Positions 46,690-63,754 of a DNA stretch of 64,000 nt are shown here, piece after piece. Position 1 is the stretch's first letter, and the number at the start of each line of letters is the position of its first letter. Source of the DNA: Spirochaetaceae bacterium (GTDB lineage Bacteria > Spirochaetota > Spirochaetia > SZUA-6 > Bin103); assembly GCA_028818385.1 (NCBI GenBank), contig JAPPNY010000198.1, positions 1 to 64,000 of the forward strand. The letters are read 5' to 3'. A model generated the notes under the pieces. It saw only the letters and a program-made list of their open reading frames with translations, was not told the origin of the DNA and ran no database searches. A program made the translations under genes and the position numbers.

Positions 46690-46998
46690 CTACTGCCTGA
46701 TCTCGACGTCGACGCCGGCCGGCAGCTCAAGCTTCATCAGCGCATCCATGACGGCGCTGCTCGGCTCCAGGATGTCGATGAGGCGCTTGTGAGTCCGCAT
46801 TTCGAACTGCTCACGCGACTTCTTGTAGACGTGCGGGGATCGGAGCACCGTGAATTTGTTGATCCGGGTCGGCAGCGGGATCGGACCCGCGACGCGCGCC
46901 CCCGCCTTTTGCACGGTCTGAACGATCGCCCGTGAACTTTGATCCACGAGCTCTATGTCGAACCCGCGCAACCGCACCCGAATCCGTTCCGTAGCCAT
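46690..46998 (-). CDS. rpsJ: 30S ribosomal protein S10
   Basis: This 102-residue S10 has [20 protein letters not shown] and [20 protein letters not shown]. In E. coli it also pairs with NusB and NusG in antitermination. It lies 31 nt after tuf, making str and S10 clusters contiguous. Confidence 0.98.
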   Translation of the reverse strand: MATERIRVRLRGFDIELVDQSSRAIVQTVQKAGARVAGPIPLPTRINKFTVLRSPHVYKKSREQFEMRTHKRLIDILEPSSAVMDALMKLELPAGVDVEIRQ

Positions 46999-47029
46999 CG
47001 CCCGGTACCAGCCAGTCTCCCCTGTCGCC

Positions 47030-48220
<1,191 letters not shown>

Positions 48221-48266
48221 CCCTTGTTTCTCCTTGGCCTGTTCTCCTCGACGAACCCTGGACTCC

Positions 48267-50402
<2,136 letters not shown>

Positions 50403-50430
50403 CAGTGCCCTACCTGTGACCTGCCGCCTG

Positions 50431-50464
50431 CCAGCGATGCCGTGCTACCAGCGATGCCGTGCTA
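50431..50464. repeat. 2 x 17 bp tandem repeat between rpsG and fusA
   Basis: CCAGCGATGCCGTGCTA occurs exactly twice head to tail, and the second copy ends on the rpsG stop codon. A third, diverged start (CCAGCGG) follows in rpsG. Confidence 0.85.
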
Positions 50465-50932
50465 CCAGCGGTAGTGGGCGAACGCCCTGTTGGCTTCGGC
50501 CATCCGGTGCGTGTCCTCTTTCTTCTTGGCAGCCGAGCCGGTGTTGTTGTAGGCGTCCAGGAACTCGGCGCCCAGCCGCTCGGCCATGGAGCGCCCGCGA
50601 CGGGCACGCGCGAACTGCAGCAGCCAGCGGATCGCGAGCGCGACCTGGCGGTCTTCGCGAACCTCCACCGGCACCTGATAGGTGGATCCTCCCACGCGCC
50701 GCGATTTCACTTCCAGCATCGGCTTGATGTTGTCCACCGCCTTGTGGAACATCTCGATCGCATCTCCCTCGCCCTTGCCTTCAAGGAAGTCGAGCGCCTG
50801 ATAGAACGTGCGCGCCGCCAGCGACTTCTTGCCGCGCAGCAGCATGCTGTTGATGAACCGTCCCGCAAGCGGGTCGCGAAACCGCGCATCGCGCACGTCG
50901 CGCCGCTGCGTACTTACGCTACGTCTGGGCAT
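50462..50932 (-). CDS. rpsG: 30S ribosomal protein S7
   Basis: This 156-residue S7 begins [20 protein letters not shown] and has [20 protein letters not shown] and the C-terminal [15 protein letters not shown]. It starts assembly of the 30S head and lines the E site. Confidence 0.98.
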   Translation of the reverse strand: MPRRSVSTQRRDVRDARFRDPLAGRFINSMLLRGKKSLAARTFYQALDFLEGKGEGDAIEMFHKAVDNIKPMLEVKSRRVGGSTYQVPVEVREDRQVALAIRWLLQFARARRGRSMAERLGAEFLDAYNNTGSAAKKKEDTHRMAEANRAFAHYRW

Positions 50933-50982
50933 TTCCGTGAACTCCCTGAATTATCCTGCTACGAGCTGTCCGGATACGGCCC

Positions 50983-51357
50983 TCAGGACCTCGGCCGCTT
51001 GGTGCCGTACTTCGATCGCGCGCGACGCCGATCGTCGACACCGAGCGTATCCTTGGCCCCGCGCACCACGTGGTAGCGGACACCCGCCAGATCCTTGACG
51101 CGCCCGCCCCGGATCAGAACGACGGAGTGCTCCTGCAGGTTGTGCCCGATCCCGGGAATGTAGGCGGTCACTTCGACCCCCGAAACCAGACGCACGCGCG
51201 CCACCTTGCGCAAAGCGGAGTTCGGCTTGCGCGGGGTGACGATCATCACCCTCGTGCATACACCGCGCTTCTGCGGGCATGACTGGAGCGCAGGACTCTT
51301 GCTGGTCTTGGTGCTGCGCTTGCGTCCGTTCCGGACAAGCTGGTTTATCGTCGGCAC
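50983..51357 (-). CDS. rpsL: 30S ribosomal protein S12
   Basis: This 124-residue S12 begins [20 protein letters not shown], has [20 protein letters not shown], and ends in a Lys/Arg-rich tail. It sits at the decoding centre. Residue 43 is Arg in TPRKPNS, where most bacteria have Lys. K43R at this site causes streptomycin resistance in other species. GTG start; first gene of the str cluster, downstream of a promoter at 51541-51512. Confidence 0.98.
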   Translation of the reverse strand: MPTINQLVRNGRKRSTKTSKSPALQSCPQKRGVCTRVMIVTPRKPNSALRKVARVRLVSGVEVTAYIPGIGHNLQEHSVVLIRGGRVKDLAGVRYHVVRGAKDTLGVDDRRRARSKYGTKRPRS

Positions 51358-51511
51358 TCCTGACTCCTCATACTCGAACTACCACACTCCAACGAACCGC
51401 CCACTTCACGGGTACACCCGTCCTTCCGGCGGAACTGCCTGCCGGCGGAACCGCCGACATGCGACTCAGGCTGACCGCAGGTGTCTACGGCTTGATAGAA
51501 ACCGAGCCACT

Positions 51512-51541
51512 ACCATACGCGCCTTCGGCACGGACAGTCAA
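51512..51541 (-). promoter_or_regulatory. Promoter of the str-S10-spc ribosomal operon
   Basis: TTGACT-N18-TATGGT on the - strand, the best promoter match in the rpoC-rpsL spacer. It should drive the whole 18-kb run to rplQ unless internal promoters are present. Confidence 0.6.
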
Positions 51542-51641
51542 GTACCCCCGACCTTCCTTTTCCTGCGACGGCAGCGGGCACGATGGCCTGCCGCCTCCGC
51601 TTCGGGGCTTGCTTGCCCCAGAACGTACCGAGCGACGACGC

Positions 51642-51666
51642 GGCTCGTCAAGCGGGCTCGTCAAGT
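51642..51666. repeat. 13-bp-period duplication carrying TTGACG
   Basis: GGCTCGTCAAG occurs at 51642 and 51655. On the - strand each copy has TTGACG, so two alternative -35 elements lie upstream of the str promoter. No matching -10 is obvious for either. Confidence 0.5.
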
Positions 51667-51719
51667 GAAACGGGGTCCGCGCACGCCGCCGGTCGGCAGG
51701 GAGTCAGGTCGGCCAGAAA

Positions 51720-55973
<4,254 letters not shown>

Positions 55974-56015
55974 GAGTTCCTCCCCTCCTGTCGGATCTCT
56001 GCGACCGCGGACCGC

Positions 56016-56045
56016 CTGATCTCAATCCGTCTGATCTCAATCCGT
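56016..56045. repeat. 2 x 15 bp tandem repeat between rpoB and rpoC
   Basis: CTGATCTCAATCCGT is present twice head to tail, and a third start (CTGTCCG) follows. It lies in the rpoB-rpoC spacer. Confidence 0.85.
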
Positions 56046-56069
56046 CTGTCCGCATCGGCAGCCCGCCCA

Positions 56070-59000
56070 TCAGAAGCGCGCTCCCTCGCGGGTGATCAGC
56101 TCCTCGTCCCGCTCGGTGAGCGGCACCGGCTTGCCCTTGCCGTCGAAGATCGTGATGTCCAGCGCCAGGCCGCGCAGCTCCTGCACCAGCACGTTGAACG
56201 ACTCGGGGATGCCGCCGGACTCGAACGGCTCACCCTTCACGATGCTCTCGTACACCTTGGCGCGGCCGTTCATGTCATCCGACTTGACCGTGAGCAGCTC
56301 GCGCAGCGTGTTTGACGCGCCGTACGCCTCCAGCGCCCACACCTCCATCTCGCCGAGCCGCTGGCCGCCGTTCTGAGCCTTGCCGCCGAGCGGCTGCTGG
56401 GTGACCAGCGAGTACGGCCCCGTGGAACGGGAGTGCATCTTGTCGTCGACCAGGTGGCTGAGCTTCATCATGTAGATGACGCCGCAGGTGACCGGGTTCT
56501 CGAACGGTTCGCCTGTCAGCCCGTCGTACAGGGTAATCTTGGAGCTGGACGGAAGGTCCGCCTGGGACAGCTTGCCCTCGATCATCTCGTTCGACGCCGA
56601 CTGGAACACCGGGGTCGCGTACCATTCGTCCAGCCTCAGTCCCGCCCAGCCGAGCTGGGTTTCCATGATCTGGCCCAGGTTCATCCGCGACGGGACGCCG
56701 AGCGGGTTCAGCACCACGTCCACGGAGGTGCCGTCGGCCATGAACGGCATGTCCTCTTCCGGCAGCACGCGGGCGATCACCCCCTTGTTGCCGTGGCGGC
56801 CGGCCATCTTGTCGCCTTCCTGCAGCTTGCGCTTGGATGCGACCAGCACCTTGACCACTTCCTCGACTCCCGGACTCAACTCGTCGCCGGCCGAGCGGCG
56901 CATGCGCTGGACGTCGATCACCGTGCCTTCCACGCCGTGCTGGATGCGCAGCGAGGTGTCGCGCACCTCCTTGGCCTTCTCACCGAAGATCGAGTTCAAC
57001 AGCTTGAACTCCGGCGTGGAGTCGGTCTCGCTCTTGGGCGTGACTTTGCCGACCAGGATCGACCCCGACTTTACCTTGGCGCCGATGCGCACGATCCCCT
57101 CGGCGTCCAGGTGCTCGAAGGCATCCTCGGCCGTGTTGGGGATGTCGCGGGTGATCTTCTCCGGGCCGAGCTTGGTCTCGCGCACCTCGATCGAGAATTC
57201 CTTGATATGGATGGAGGTGAACACGTCCTCCTTGACCACGCGCGAGGAGACCAGGATGGCGTCCTCGTAGTTGTAGCCGTTCCACGGCATGAACGCGACG
57301 ATCACGTTGCGGCCCAGCGCCAGCTCGCCGGCATAGGTGGACGGCCCGTCGGCCAGGACCTGGCCGGCCGCCACCCGGTCGCCGACGCGGCACACCGGCT
57401 TCTGCAGGAAGCAGGTGTCCTGGTTGGTGCGCTGGTACTTGACCATCGGGTAGGTGTCGATCTCACCGTCGGCGGCGCCGTCGGGACGGATCTCCACCCG
57501 CTGGGAGCTGACGTAGTCGACCACGCCCGCCCGCCTGGCAAGCACCAGCACGCCGGAATCGTAGGCGGTCTTCTCCTCCATGCCGGTACCGACGCGCGGC
57601 GGCTCCGGAATGATCAGCGGCACCGCCTGCCGCTGCATGTTGGACCCCATCAAAGCCCGGTTTGCGTCATCGTGCTCCAGGAACGGGATCAGCGAGGCGG
57701 ATACCGAGATGATCTGCTTGGGCGAGACGTCCATGTACTGGATGGAGTCGGGCTCGCGGGTGATGTAGTCGCCGCCCCGCCGGACCGGCACCAGGGTTTC
57801 CGTGAACTGCCCGTCATCGTCGACCGGCGCGCCGGCCTGGGCGATGAAGTACTTCTCTTCGTCGATCGCCGACAGGTACTCGATCTCGCGCGTGACGCGG
57901 CCGTCGATCACCTTGCGATACGGGGTCTCCAGGAAGCCGTAGGAGTTGACGCGCGTGTAGTTGGCCAGCGACACGATCAACCCGATGTTCGGCCCTTCGG
58001 GGGTCTCGATCGGGCACATACGGCCGTAATGGGTGTAATGGACGTCGCGCACCTCGAAGCCGGCGCGGTCCCGTGACAGGCCGCCGGGGCCGAGCGCGTT
58101 CAGCCGCCTCTTGTGGGTCAGCTCGGCAAGAGGGTTGACCTGCTCCATGAACTGCGAGAGCTGGCTGGAGCCGAAGAACTCCTTGATCGTGGCAACGATC
58201 GGCTTGATCGACACCAGGTCCTGCGGCCGGATCGTGTCCGCCTCCTTCAGCGACATGCGCTCCTTGGCGATGCGCTCCATGCGGGAGAAGGCGATCTTCA
58301 GATGGTTGGTCAGGAGCTCTCCGACCGAGCGGATGCGGCGGTTGCCCAGGTGGTCGATGTCGTCGACGTTGCCTTCGCCGATGTAGACCTTGGTGAGCAT
58401 GATCATCGTGTTGACGATGTCCTCCGGCACCAGCGTGTGCGTCTCCGGCGGCTCTGCGTAGTCGAACTTCTTGTTGAGCTTGTAGCGCCCCACCCGCCCC
58501 AGGTCGTAGCGGCGCGAGGAGAAGAACATGCTGTGCAGGTCCTTCTCCGCGCTGTCTATCGTGACCGGCTCGCCCGGCTTGATGGCCGAATAGACGCGGA
58601 TCACCGCGTCTTCCCTGGTCATCTCGTCGTCGTCGTCGCTGGGGACCAGCCTGGTCTCCTCGCGCTCGAAGCAGTTGACCACGATGGGTGAGTGCAGGCT
58701 GTCCGGATGGTCGAAGTCGATGGCCTCGACCTCGGGCACCTGCAGGTTGACCAGCTCCTCGACGTCGTGGGACAGGAGCTTCTCGCCGGCCCGGTAGAGT
58801 CGGGTGTCGTCGCGGTGCAACGGCCGTGCCAGGATCTTGCCCACAAGCTGCGACTTCGCCTCCGGGTCGTCCGATACCGGCATGGTGGCGCGCTGGTAGA
58901 ACAGGTCGACGATCGCTTCGCGGCTGTCGAATCCCAGCGCGCGCAGGAACACCGTGGCGAGCAGGCGCTTCTTGCGGTCGATCTTGGCGTAGATCAACTC

Positions 59001-59552
59001 CTTCTTCTGGTCGATCTCGAACTCCAGCCAGGAGCCGCGGTAGGGGATGATCCGCGAGGCGTAGACGCCTTTCTCGTGCGAGAAGATCGCGCCGGGCGAG
59101 CGGTGGATCTGGCTGACCACCACGCGCTCGGCGCCGTTGATGATGAAGGTTCCCCGCTCGGTCATGAGCGGGATGTCGCCCATGTAGATTTCCTTCTGCC
59201 GGATTTCGCCCGTCTGCAGGAAGACCAGATTGATCTTGGCCTTGATCGGGATCGCGTACGTCAGCCCCTTGGTCTTGCACGCGCTCTCCGAGAACTTGAT
59301 GTTCGCCTCATCGAGCGAGTAGCCGGCGTACTCCAGGACCATGTCTCCGTTCGGGCTCTCGATCGGAAACACGTCGCGGAACACCTCTTCGAGCCCCTGC
59401 CGGTCCGGCCCCTCGCCGTCGCGCAACCGTTCGCGCTGCAGCAGGCGCTCGTAGGACAAGATCTGGATGTCCACGAGGTTCGGCATGGCCATCACGTCGT
59501 CGGAGCCACGGCCCATGAACTGGCGCGGGACCTTGGTAAGCGTACCGGGCAT
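56070..59552 (-). CDS. rpoB: RNA polymerase beta subunit
   Basis: This 1160-residue subunit has the rifampicin pocket [20 protein letters not shown] followed by [15 protein letters not shown]. At E. coli position 531 it has Asn (N485) in place of Ser, a residue reported for naturally rifampicin-resistant spirochaetes. At 516 it has Glu (E470) in place of Asp. The C-terminal [19 protein letters not shown] is intact. GGAGGAG precedes the ATG. Confidence 0.99.
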   Translation of the reverse strand: MPGTLTKVPRQFMGRGSDDVMAMPNLVDIQILSYERLLQRERLRDGEGPDRQGLEEVFRDVFPIESPNGDMVLEYAGYSLDEANIKFSESACKTKGLTYAIPIKAKINLVFLQTGEIRQKEIYMGDIPLMTERGTFIINGAERVVVSQIHRSPGAIFSHEKGVYASRIIPYRGSWLEFEIDQKKELIYAKIDRKKRLLATVFLRALGFDSREAIVDLFYQRATMPVSDDPEAKSQLVGKILARPLHRDDTRLYRAGEKLLSHDVEELVNLQVPEVEAIDFDHPDSLHSPIVVNCFEREETRLVPSDDDDEMTREDAVIRVYSAIKPGEPVTIDSAEKDLHSMFFSSRRYDLGRVGRYKLNKKFDYAEPPETHTLVPEDIVNTMIMLTKVYIGEGNVDDIDHLGNRRIRSVGELLTNHLKIAFSRMERIAKERMSLKEADTIRPQDLVSIKPIVATIKEFFGSSQLSQFMEQVNPLAELTHKRRLNALGPGGLSRDRAGFEVRDVHYTHYGRMCPIETPEGPNIGLIVSLANYTRVNSYGFLETPYRKVIDGRVTREIEYLSAIDEEKYFIAQAGAPVDDDGQFTETLVPVRRGGDYITREPDSIQYMDVSPKQIISVSASLIPFLEHDDANRALMGSNMQRQAVPLIIPEPPRVGTGMEEKTAYDSGVLVLARRAGVVDYVSSQRVEIRPDGAADGEIDTYPMVKYQRTNQDTCFLQKPVCRVGDRVAAGQVLADGPSTYAGELALGRNVIVAFMPWNGYNYEDAILVSSRVVKEDVFTSIHIKEFSIEVRETKLGPEKITRDIPNTAEDAFEHLDAEGIVRIGAKVKSGSILVGKVTPKSETDSTPEFKLLNSIFGEKAKEVRDTSLRIQHGVEGTVIDVQRMRRSAGDELSPGVEEVVKVLVASKRKLQEGDKMAGRHGNKGVIARVLPEEDMPFMADGTSVDVVLNPLGVPSRMNLGQIMETQLGWAGLRLDEWYATPVFQSASNEMIEGKLSQADLPSSSKITLYDGLTGEPFENPVTCGVIYMMKLSHLVDDKMHSRSTGPYSLVTQQPLGGKAQNGGQRLGEMEVWALEAYGASNTLRELLTVKSDDMNGRAKVYESIVKGEPFESGGIPESFNVLVQELRGLALDITIFDGKGKPVPLTERDEELITREGARF

Positions 59553-59633
59553 ACATACTCCTCCTGTCAGACCGGCCGCGCAGGCCGGGGATGAGACGCG
59601 TCGGATCTGTTGTCGGTCGTTGCTGGAGTCGGG

Positions 59634-60020
59634 CTACTTGAGCTCAACGACGCCGCCAGCGCTCTCCAGCTTTTCCTTGGCCGTGTCGGCCTCTTCCTTG
59701 CCGACCATCTCCTTGACCGGCTTGTCACCGGCTTCGACCAGTTCCTTGGCCTCCTTGAGGCCGAGTCCGGTGAGGGCGCGAACCTCCTTGATGACCGGGA
59801 TCTTCTTGCCGTCCGCGAAGCTCTTGAGTATGACGGTGAACTCCGTCTGCTCCTCTTCCTCCGCGGCTTCGGCGTCGGCCGGCGCCACTGCCACCGCGGC
59901 CATGGGCGCCGCGGCGGTCACGCCGAACTTGTCCTCCAAGGTCTTGACCAGTTCGGACACCTCCAGAACGGTCATCTCCGCGATCCCGTCCATGATCTGC
60001 TCTGCTGTCAGTTTGCCCAT
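59634..60020 (-). CDS. rplL: 50S ribosomal protein L7/L12
   Basis: This 128-residue stalk protein has an N-terminal dimer helix ([20 protein letters not shown]), an Ala-rich hinge and the C-terminal domain [20 protein letters not shown]. It recruits translation GTPases. It is 81 nt before rpoB. Confidence 0.98.
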   Translation of the reverse strand: MGKLTAEQIMDGIAEMTVLEVSELVKTLEDKFGVTAAAPMAAVAVAPADAEAAEEEEQTEFTVILKSFADGKKIPVIKEVRALTGLGLKEAKELVEAGDKPVKEMVGKEEADTAKEKLESAGGVVELK

Positions 60021-60063
60021 CGTCTGCTCCTAAACGTTCTCTTTGCTTTTCGGTCGGTCTGTC

Positions 60064-60672
60064 TCAACCGTCTGTTTCTTGTGCGCCGGGCTGGTCCGTG
60101 GCCGCCTGGCTGTCCGCCACGGCCTGCAGGGTTCCTACCAGCTTCCGGATCACCCCCTGCAAGACCCCCGCCACCGAGCGGATCGGTCCGTTCATGGCGG
60201 CGAGCAGCATCGCGTACAACTGGTCGCGCGGCGGCAGGTTGGCCAGCGCCTCCACCTGGGCGGTGTCGAGGATCTGGCCGTCGACCAACGCACCCTTGAT
60301 CACCAGCGGCGAATCGCGGCGCACGTCCACCAGCACCTTGCAGGCGGCACCCGGCTCCGCCCCCAGCGTGGCAATCACGGTCGGGCCGGTCAGGCATTCG
60401 TCGGAAGCCGGCAACTCCAGCGAGTCGAGGGCGATCCGCATGAACCGGTTCTTCACCACCCGCAGGGTGGAGTCCTGTTCGCCCAGGGCTCGCCGCAACG
60501 CGGTCATCGCGCTGACGTCCAGCCCGGTGTAGTCCGCGTACACGGCATTCGGCGTCTGCTCAAGCATCTCGCGGAGGCGTGCCACCGCATCGCGTTTGTG
60601 CTGCTGCGGCTCGCGCTCGGCGACGCCCTCGGGCAGGGTGCCTTCAGAAGATGTGGCTACGCCGTCGCTCAT
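60064..60672 (-). CDS. rplJ: 50S ribosomal protein L10
   Basis: This 202-residue L10 has AVYADYTGLDVSAMTALRRA, LRVVKNRFMRIAL and a C-terminal helix for L7/L12 dimers. The ATG overlaps the rplA stop (ATGA). It has N- and C-terminal low-complexity extensions. Confidence 0.95.
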   Translation of the reverse strand: MSDGVATSSEGTLPEGVAEREPQQHKRDAVARLREMLEQTPNAVYADYTGLDVSAMTALRRALGEQDSTLRVVKNRFMRIALDSLELPASDECLTGPTVIATLGAEPGAACKVLVDVRRDSPLVIKGALVDGQILDTAQVEALANLPPRDQLYAMLLAAMNGPIRSVAGVLQGVIRKLVGTLQAVADSQAATDQPGAQETDG

Positions 60673-61340
60673 ACGGCCACCTTCACGCCGGGGCTCATCG
60701 TCGTGCACACCGCGACGCTCCGAAGGAAGTCGCCCTTCGTGTCGGCGGGCCGCTTGCGCTCCACTTCCGCGACCACGGACCGCGCGTTCTCGGCCAGCGC
60801 CTGCCCGTCCATGCTGAGCCTGCCGATCGGCAGGTGGACGACACCGGTGCGATCGGCGCGAAACTCCACCCGGCCGCGCTTGAGCTCGGCGATGGTGCCG
60901 GCGACGTCCTGGGTGACGGTGCGGGTCTTCGGATTGGGCATCAGGCCGCGCCGGCCCAGGATGGGGCCGAGCCTCCCGACGTTGCGCATCATGTCGGGCG
61001 TGGCAACCGTCACGTCGAACTCCAGCCAGCCGTCCTTGATCCTGTCGATCAGTTCCTGGCCGCCGACATACGTGGCGCCGGCCTCCTCGGCCTCCCGTGC
61101 CTTGTCGCCTTCGGCGAACACCAGGATCCGTTGCTCCTGCTCGAAGCTGTGCGGGAGGACCATCGTGTCGCGCACCGTCTGGTTGCCCCTGAGGGTCACC
61201 CGGACCGCGATCTCCACGGTCTCGTCGAACTTCGCCGGGGGCAGGCCCTTCAGCAGCTTCAAGCCTTCTTCGACCGGATAGGTGTGCCGCCGATCGATGG
61301 CTTCCAGGGCGGCGCGATAGCGCTTGCCGTTTCTTGCCAT
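60669..61340 (-). CDS. rplA: 50S ribosomal protein L1
   Basis: This 223-residue L1 has KRYRAALEAIDRRHTYPVEE, VATPDMMRNVGRLGPILGRR and GLMPNPKTRTVT. It binds 23S rRNA at the L1 stalk. Start: the ATG at 61340 with AAGGAGAG upstream. Confidence 0.98.
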   Translation of the reverse strand: MARNGKRYRAALEAIDRRHTYPVEEGLKLLKGLPPAKFDETVEIAVRVTLRGNQTVRDTMVLPHSFEQEQRILVFAEGDKAREAEEAGATYVGGQELIDRIKDGWLEFDVTVATPDMMRNVGRLGPILGRRGLMPNPKTRTVTQDVAGTIAELKRGRVEFRADRTGVVHLPIGRLSMDGQALAENARSVVAEVERKRPADTKGDFLRSVAVCTTMSPGVKVAV

Positions 61341-61371
61341 TGGGTTCTCTCCTTTTCCGCGCCCGGTGCGA

Positions 61372-61803
61372 TCAGGCGTCGACCGTGACGCCCATGCTCC
61401 GCGCCGTGCCGGCGATGATGGCGATGGCCGCATCATCGTCGATGGCGTTGAGGTCGGGGCGCTTGGTCTGAGCGATCTCCAGCAACTGCGCGCGTGTGAT
61501 GGAGGCCACCTTTTCCTTGTTCGGCTCCGCCGAGCCCTTCTCCAGCCCGCACGCCTTGCGGATCAGCACCGCCGCCGGCGGCGTCTTGGTCACGAAGGTG
61601 AAGGTCTTGTCGGCGTAGATGGTGATCTCCACGGGGGTCGTGAGCCCGGGCTCCAGACCCTTGGTGCGCTCGTTGAACTGCTGCACGAACATCGGCGCGC
61701 TCACCCCGTGCGGGCCGAGCGCCGGCCCCACCGGCGGCGCCGGCGTCGCCTGCCCTGCCGGCACCTGTACCTTGACCACCGCAGCGATCCGTTTCTTGGC
61801 CAC
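61372..61803 (-). CDS. rplK: 50S ribosomal protein L11
   Basis: This 143-residue L11 has [20 protein letters not shown] and [12 protein letters not shown] at the C-terminus. It is part of the GTPase-associated centre. GTG start, 12 nt after nusG. Confidence 0.98.
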   Translation of the reverse strand: MAKKRIAAVVKVQVPAGQATPAPPVGPALGPHGVSAPMFVQQFNERTKGLEPGLTTPVEITIYADKTFTFVTKTPPAAVLIRKACGLEKGSAEPNKEKVASITRAQLLEIAQTKRPDLNAIDDDAAIAIIAGTARSMGVTVDA

Positions 61804-61815
61804 GCTTACGCTCCT

Positions 61816-62370
61816 TTAGACCTTTTCTACCTGCATGAAGTCGAGTTCCACGGGTGTCGAGCGGCCGAAGATGCCGACCATCACCCGCAGCTTCGCCTTT
61901 TCCTCGTTGATCTCCTCCACCGCTCCGGTGAACGAGTCGAACGGCCCGTCGATGATGCGCACGCTTTCGCCGATGACGAACGACTGCTTGGGCTTCAGCG
62001 TGCGGTCGCTCTTGATCTCTCCCGCCTTCTGCAGCAGCTCGCGCGCTTCGTCGGAGGAGATGGGCTGCGGCTTGCGGTTCTTGGTGGCCCCCACGAAGCC
62101 GGTCACTCCCTGTATCTGCCGGACGGCGGCGCAGACGTCCATCCAGGCGTCGCCCTCAAGATCCATCTCCACCAGGATGTAGCCGGGAAGGAACTTGCGG
62201 GACGTCACCTTCTTCTTGCCGTCCTTGACCTCGACGACCTCTTCAGCCGGGACCTTGGCGTCGAACAGGTGGTTCTGCATGCGCGGCGACTCGATCAGGC
62301 GCGCCAGATGCTTGTGCACCTTGTTCTCGAACCCCGAGTAGGTGTGGACCACGTACCAACCCTTCGCCAT
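61816..62370 (-). CDS. nusG: Transcription antitermination factor NusG
   Basis: This 184-residue protein has an N-terminal NGN domain (GWYVVHTYSGFENKVHKHLA) and a C-terminal KOW domain (IGESVRIIDGPFDSFTGAVE). It joins RNA polymerase to the ribosome and affects pausing. It lies between secE and rplK. Confidence 0.98.
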   Translation of the reverse strand: MAKGWYVVHTYSGFENKVHKHLARLIESPRMQNHLFDAKVPAEEVVEVKDGKKKVTSRKFLPGYILVEMDLEGDAWMDVCAAVRQIQGVTGFVGATKNRKPQPISSDEARELLQKAGEIKSDRTLKPKQSFVIGESVRIIDGPFDSFTGAVEEINEEKAKLRVMVGIFGRSTPVELDFMQVEKV

Positions 62371-62416
62371 TCCTCGAAACCCACTCCTCAGCCGTTTCCC
62401 GTGCGCGTGCTGCCGC

Positions 62417-62596
62417 TCAGAAGACCAGATCGATCGCCTGGAACAGCAGGAAGTCGATCAGCCCCAGCGCGAGCGCAATGAGGGAGACCGACACGAGCAC
62501 CACCTTCGTGGAGCTGGCGACCTCCTCGCGGCTCGGCCACGCCACCTTGCGCAACTCGCCATAGCTCTCGCGAAAGAACTGTATGATCCGACCCAC
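62417..62596 (-). CDS. secE: Protein translocase subunit SecE
   Basis: This 59-residue protein, too short for most size cut-offs, reads MGRIIQFFRESYGELRKVAW then PSREEV and a single C-terminal membrane helix. It stabilises SecY. GTG start with GAGGAAG upstream. It sits between tRNA-Trp and nusG, the common bacterial order. Confidence 0.96.
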   Translation of the reverse strand: MGRIIQFFRESYGELRKVAWPSREEVASSTKVVLVSVSLIALALGLIDFLLFQAIDLVF

Positions 62597-62620
62597 GATA
62601 TCGCTTCCTCAACTCGCTTC

Positions 62621-62695
62621 CAGGCCAGGCAGGATTCGAACCTGCAACATCCGGTTTTGGAGACCGGCGCTCTAACCAGTTGGAGCTACTGGCCT
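62621..62695 (-). tRNA. trnW: tRNA-Trp (CCA anticodon)
   Basis: A full cloverleaf can be drawn: 7-bp acceptor AGGCCAG/CTGGCCT, D arm GCTC/GAGC, anticodon stem CCGGT/ACCGG with loop CTCCAAA (anticodon CCA), and T arm GCAGG TTCGAAT CCTGC. The 3' CCA is not encoded. Confidence 0.97.
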
Positions 62696-62755
62696 TCTGA
62701 TGCCTTCGTTCCGTGCCCGCTCGCCTTCAATCCGACTCGTCAAACCACTCTGCAG

Positions 62756-62935
62756 CTACTTGACGCGCGCCTCTCGATGCACCGTGTGCGTGCGGCAGCG
62801 GGGGCAATACTTCTTGAGTGCAAGCTTGCCCTGCGTATTGCGACGATTCTTGGTCGTCGTGTAGTTGCGAAGCTCCAGGCCGTCGTGCTGCGTGCACGCC
62901 AGCGCCACCAACTCCACCACCTTGGTCTTGGCCAT
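62756..62935 (-). CDS. rpmG: 50S ribosomal protein L33
   Basis: This 59-residue protein reads [20 protein letters not shown], then [20 protein letters not shown] and YCPRC. The second zinc pair (CPRC) is intact, but the first is Cys-Thr-Gln-His instead of CxxC, so zinc binding may use His. It lies between two tRNAs and has its own promoter. Confidence 0.95.
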   Translation of the reverse strand: MAKTKVVELVALACTQHDGLELRNYTTTKNRRNTQGKLALKKYCPRCRTHTVHREARVK

Positions 62936-62967
62936 CGAGAGTTACTCCGTTGCCGAAGGGTCATATA

Positions 62968-62996
62968 GGAATACGGGAACGCCGGGCACGTGTCAA
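62968..62996 (-). promoter_or_regulatory. Promoter for rpmG-tRNA-Trp-secE
   Basis: TTGACA (62996-62991), a 17-bp spacer and TATTCC (62973-62968), a perfect -35 with a weaker -10. Confidence 0.5.
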
Positions 62997-63035
62997 GCGG
63001 CCCACGTCACCCCTGCGCCGAACGGGCCCGAAACG

Positions 63036-63108
63036 AGCCTCCGACCGGATTTGAACCGGTGACCCCCTCCTTACCATGGAGGTGCTCTACCAACTGAGCT
63101 ACAGAGGC
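63036..63108 (-). tRNA. trnT: tRNA-Thr (GGT anticodon)
   Basis: Acceptor GCCTCTG/CGGAGGC (one T-G pair), D arm GCTC/GAGC, anticodon stem CCTCC/GGAGG with loop ATGGTAA (anticodon GGT), and T arm ACCGG TTCAAAT CCGGT. CCA is not encoded. Confidence 0.97.
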
Positions 63109-63129
63109 AACCCCTCGTGCATGCGGCAG

Positions 63130-63159
63130 GTTCTACTACCGATCCTCCACCGCTTGCAA
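63130..63159 (-). promoter_or_regulatory. Candidate promoter for tRNA-Thr
   Basis: TTGCAA (63159-63154), an 18-bp spacer and TAGAAC (63135-63130), about 20 nt before the tRNA. Confidence 0.4.
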
Positions 63160-63184
63160 CCCCCCGTCGGTGGGACCGGGCCGG

Positions 63185-63754
63185 TCACGGCTGGAAGAGC
63201 ATCAGCGCCGACTGTCCGTAGCGCCGGCGGTCGACCAGCCTGAGCGGCACAGTTGCAGGATCGAGCGGATCGTCCGCGGGGCAGTGCAGCGCCAGGCAGC
63301 CGGCCGTCTCCACGAGCCCCGCCTGCGCCAGCGCGGTCAACAGCCCATGCTTGTGGCGGTACGCGTACGGCGGATCGACGCAGACCACGTCGAACCGTTG
63401 CCCGCGCCGGCCGGCCGCGGCGACGAACCGCTCGGCCGGCGCCGTGATCACCGTGGCCCGAGCGCCGACGACGTCGATGTTCGCCCGGATCGTGCGCCGC
63501 TTGCGTGCGTCGCGCTCCACCGCGACGATCGGTCCCGCTCCGCGGGAGGCGGCCTCGGCGGACAGCAGGCCCGAGCCGGCGAACAGGTCCAGGAACGAAC
63601 GGCCCTGCACGCCGCCGTCGATTCCGCCCGGCACACCGCCGAGGACGCCACCAAGGATGACGAACAGCGCCTCGCGCATGCGCGCGGTCATCGGCCGCGC
63701 CCCGGCCGGGACGCTGAGCGCGCGGCCGCGAGCCGCGCCGCCGGTCACCCGCAT
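63185..63754 (-). CDS. rsmD: 16S rRNA (guanine966-N2)-methyltransferase RsmD
   Basis: This 189-residue protein has MRVTGGAARGRAL at the N-terminus, FLDLFAGSGLLSAEAASRG (motif I), and VCVDPPYAYR (catalytic motif). It methylates G966 of 16S rRNA. Between EALFVILG and the motif I strand there is an extra Gly-rich insertion (GGVLGGVPGGIDGGVQ) not usual in the family. The ATG lies within the 3' end of recG. Confidence 0.9.
   Translation of the reverse strand: MRVTGGAARGRALSVPAGARPMTARMREALFVILGGVLGGVPGGIDGGVQGRSFLDLFAGSGLLSAEAASRGAGPIVAVERDARKRRTIRANIDVVGARATVITAPAERFVAAAGRRGQRFDVVCVDPPYAYRHKHGLLTALAQAGLVETAGCLALHCPADDPLDPATVPLRLVDRRRYGQSALMLFQP

Larger units (their letters stand above)
51358..51719 (-). 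promoter_or_regulatory. rpoC-rpsL spacer with promoter and GC-rich leader
   Basis: This 362-bp region has no supported gene. On the - strand it has TTGACT (51541-51536), an 18-bp spacer and TATGGT (51517-51512), giving a leader of about 145 nt to rpsL. The leader contains inverted-repeat sequence such as GGCGGTTCCGCC and a repeated GTTCCGCCGG that could fold. Upstream lies a 5-bp GGGGC/GCCCC hairpin (51604-51619) and a 13-bp duplication (51642-51666) whose two copies each contain TTGACG. I see no other coding frame that I trust here. Confidence 0.6.

Noticed and set aside
51604..51619. Rho-independent terminator after rpoC
   Set aside because: The GGGGC/GCCCC hairpin has only five base pairs and no T-run follows on the - strand.
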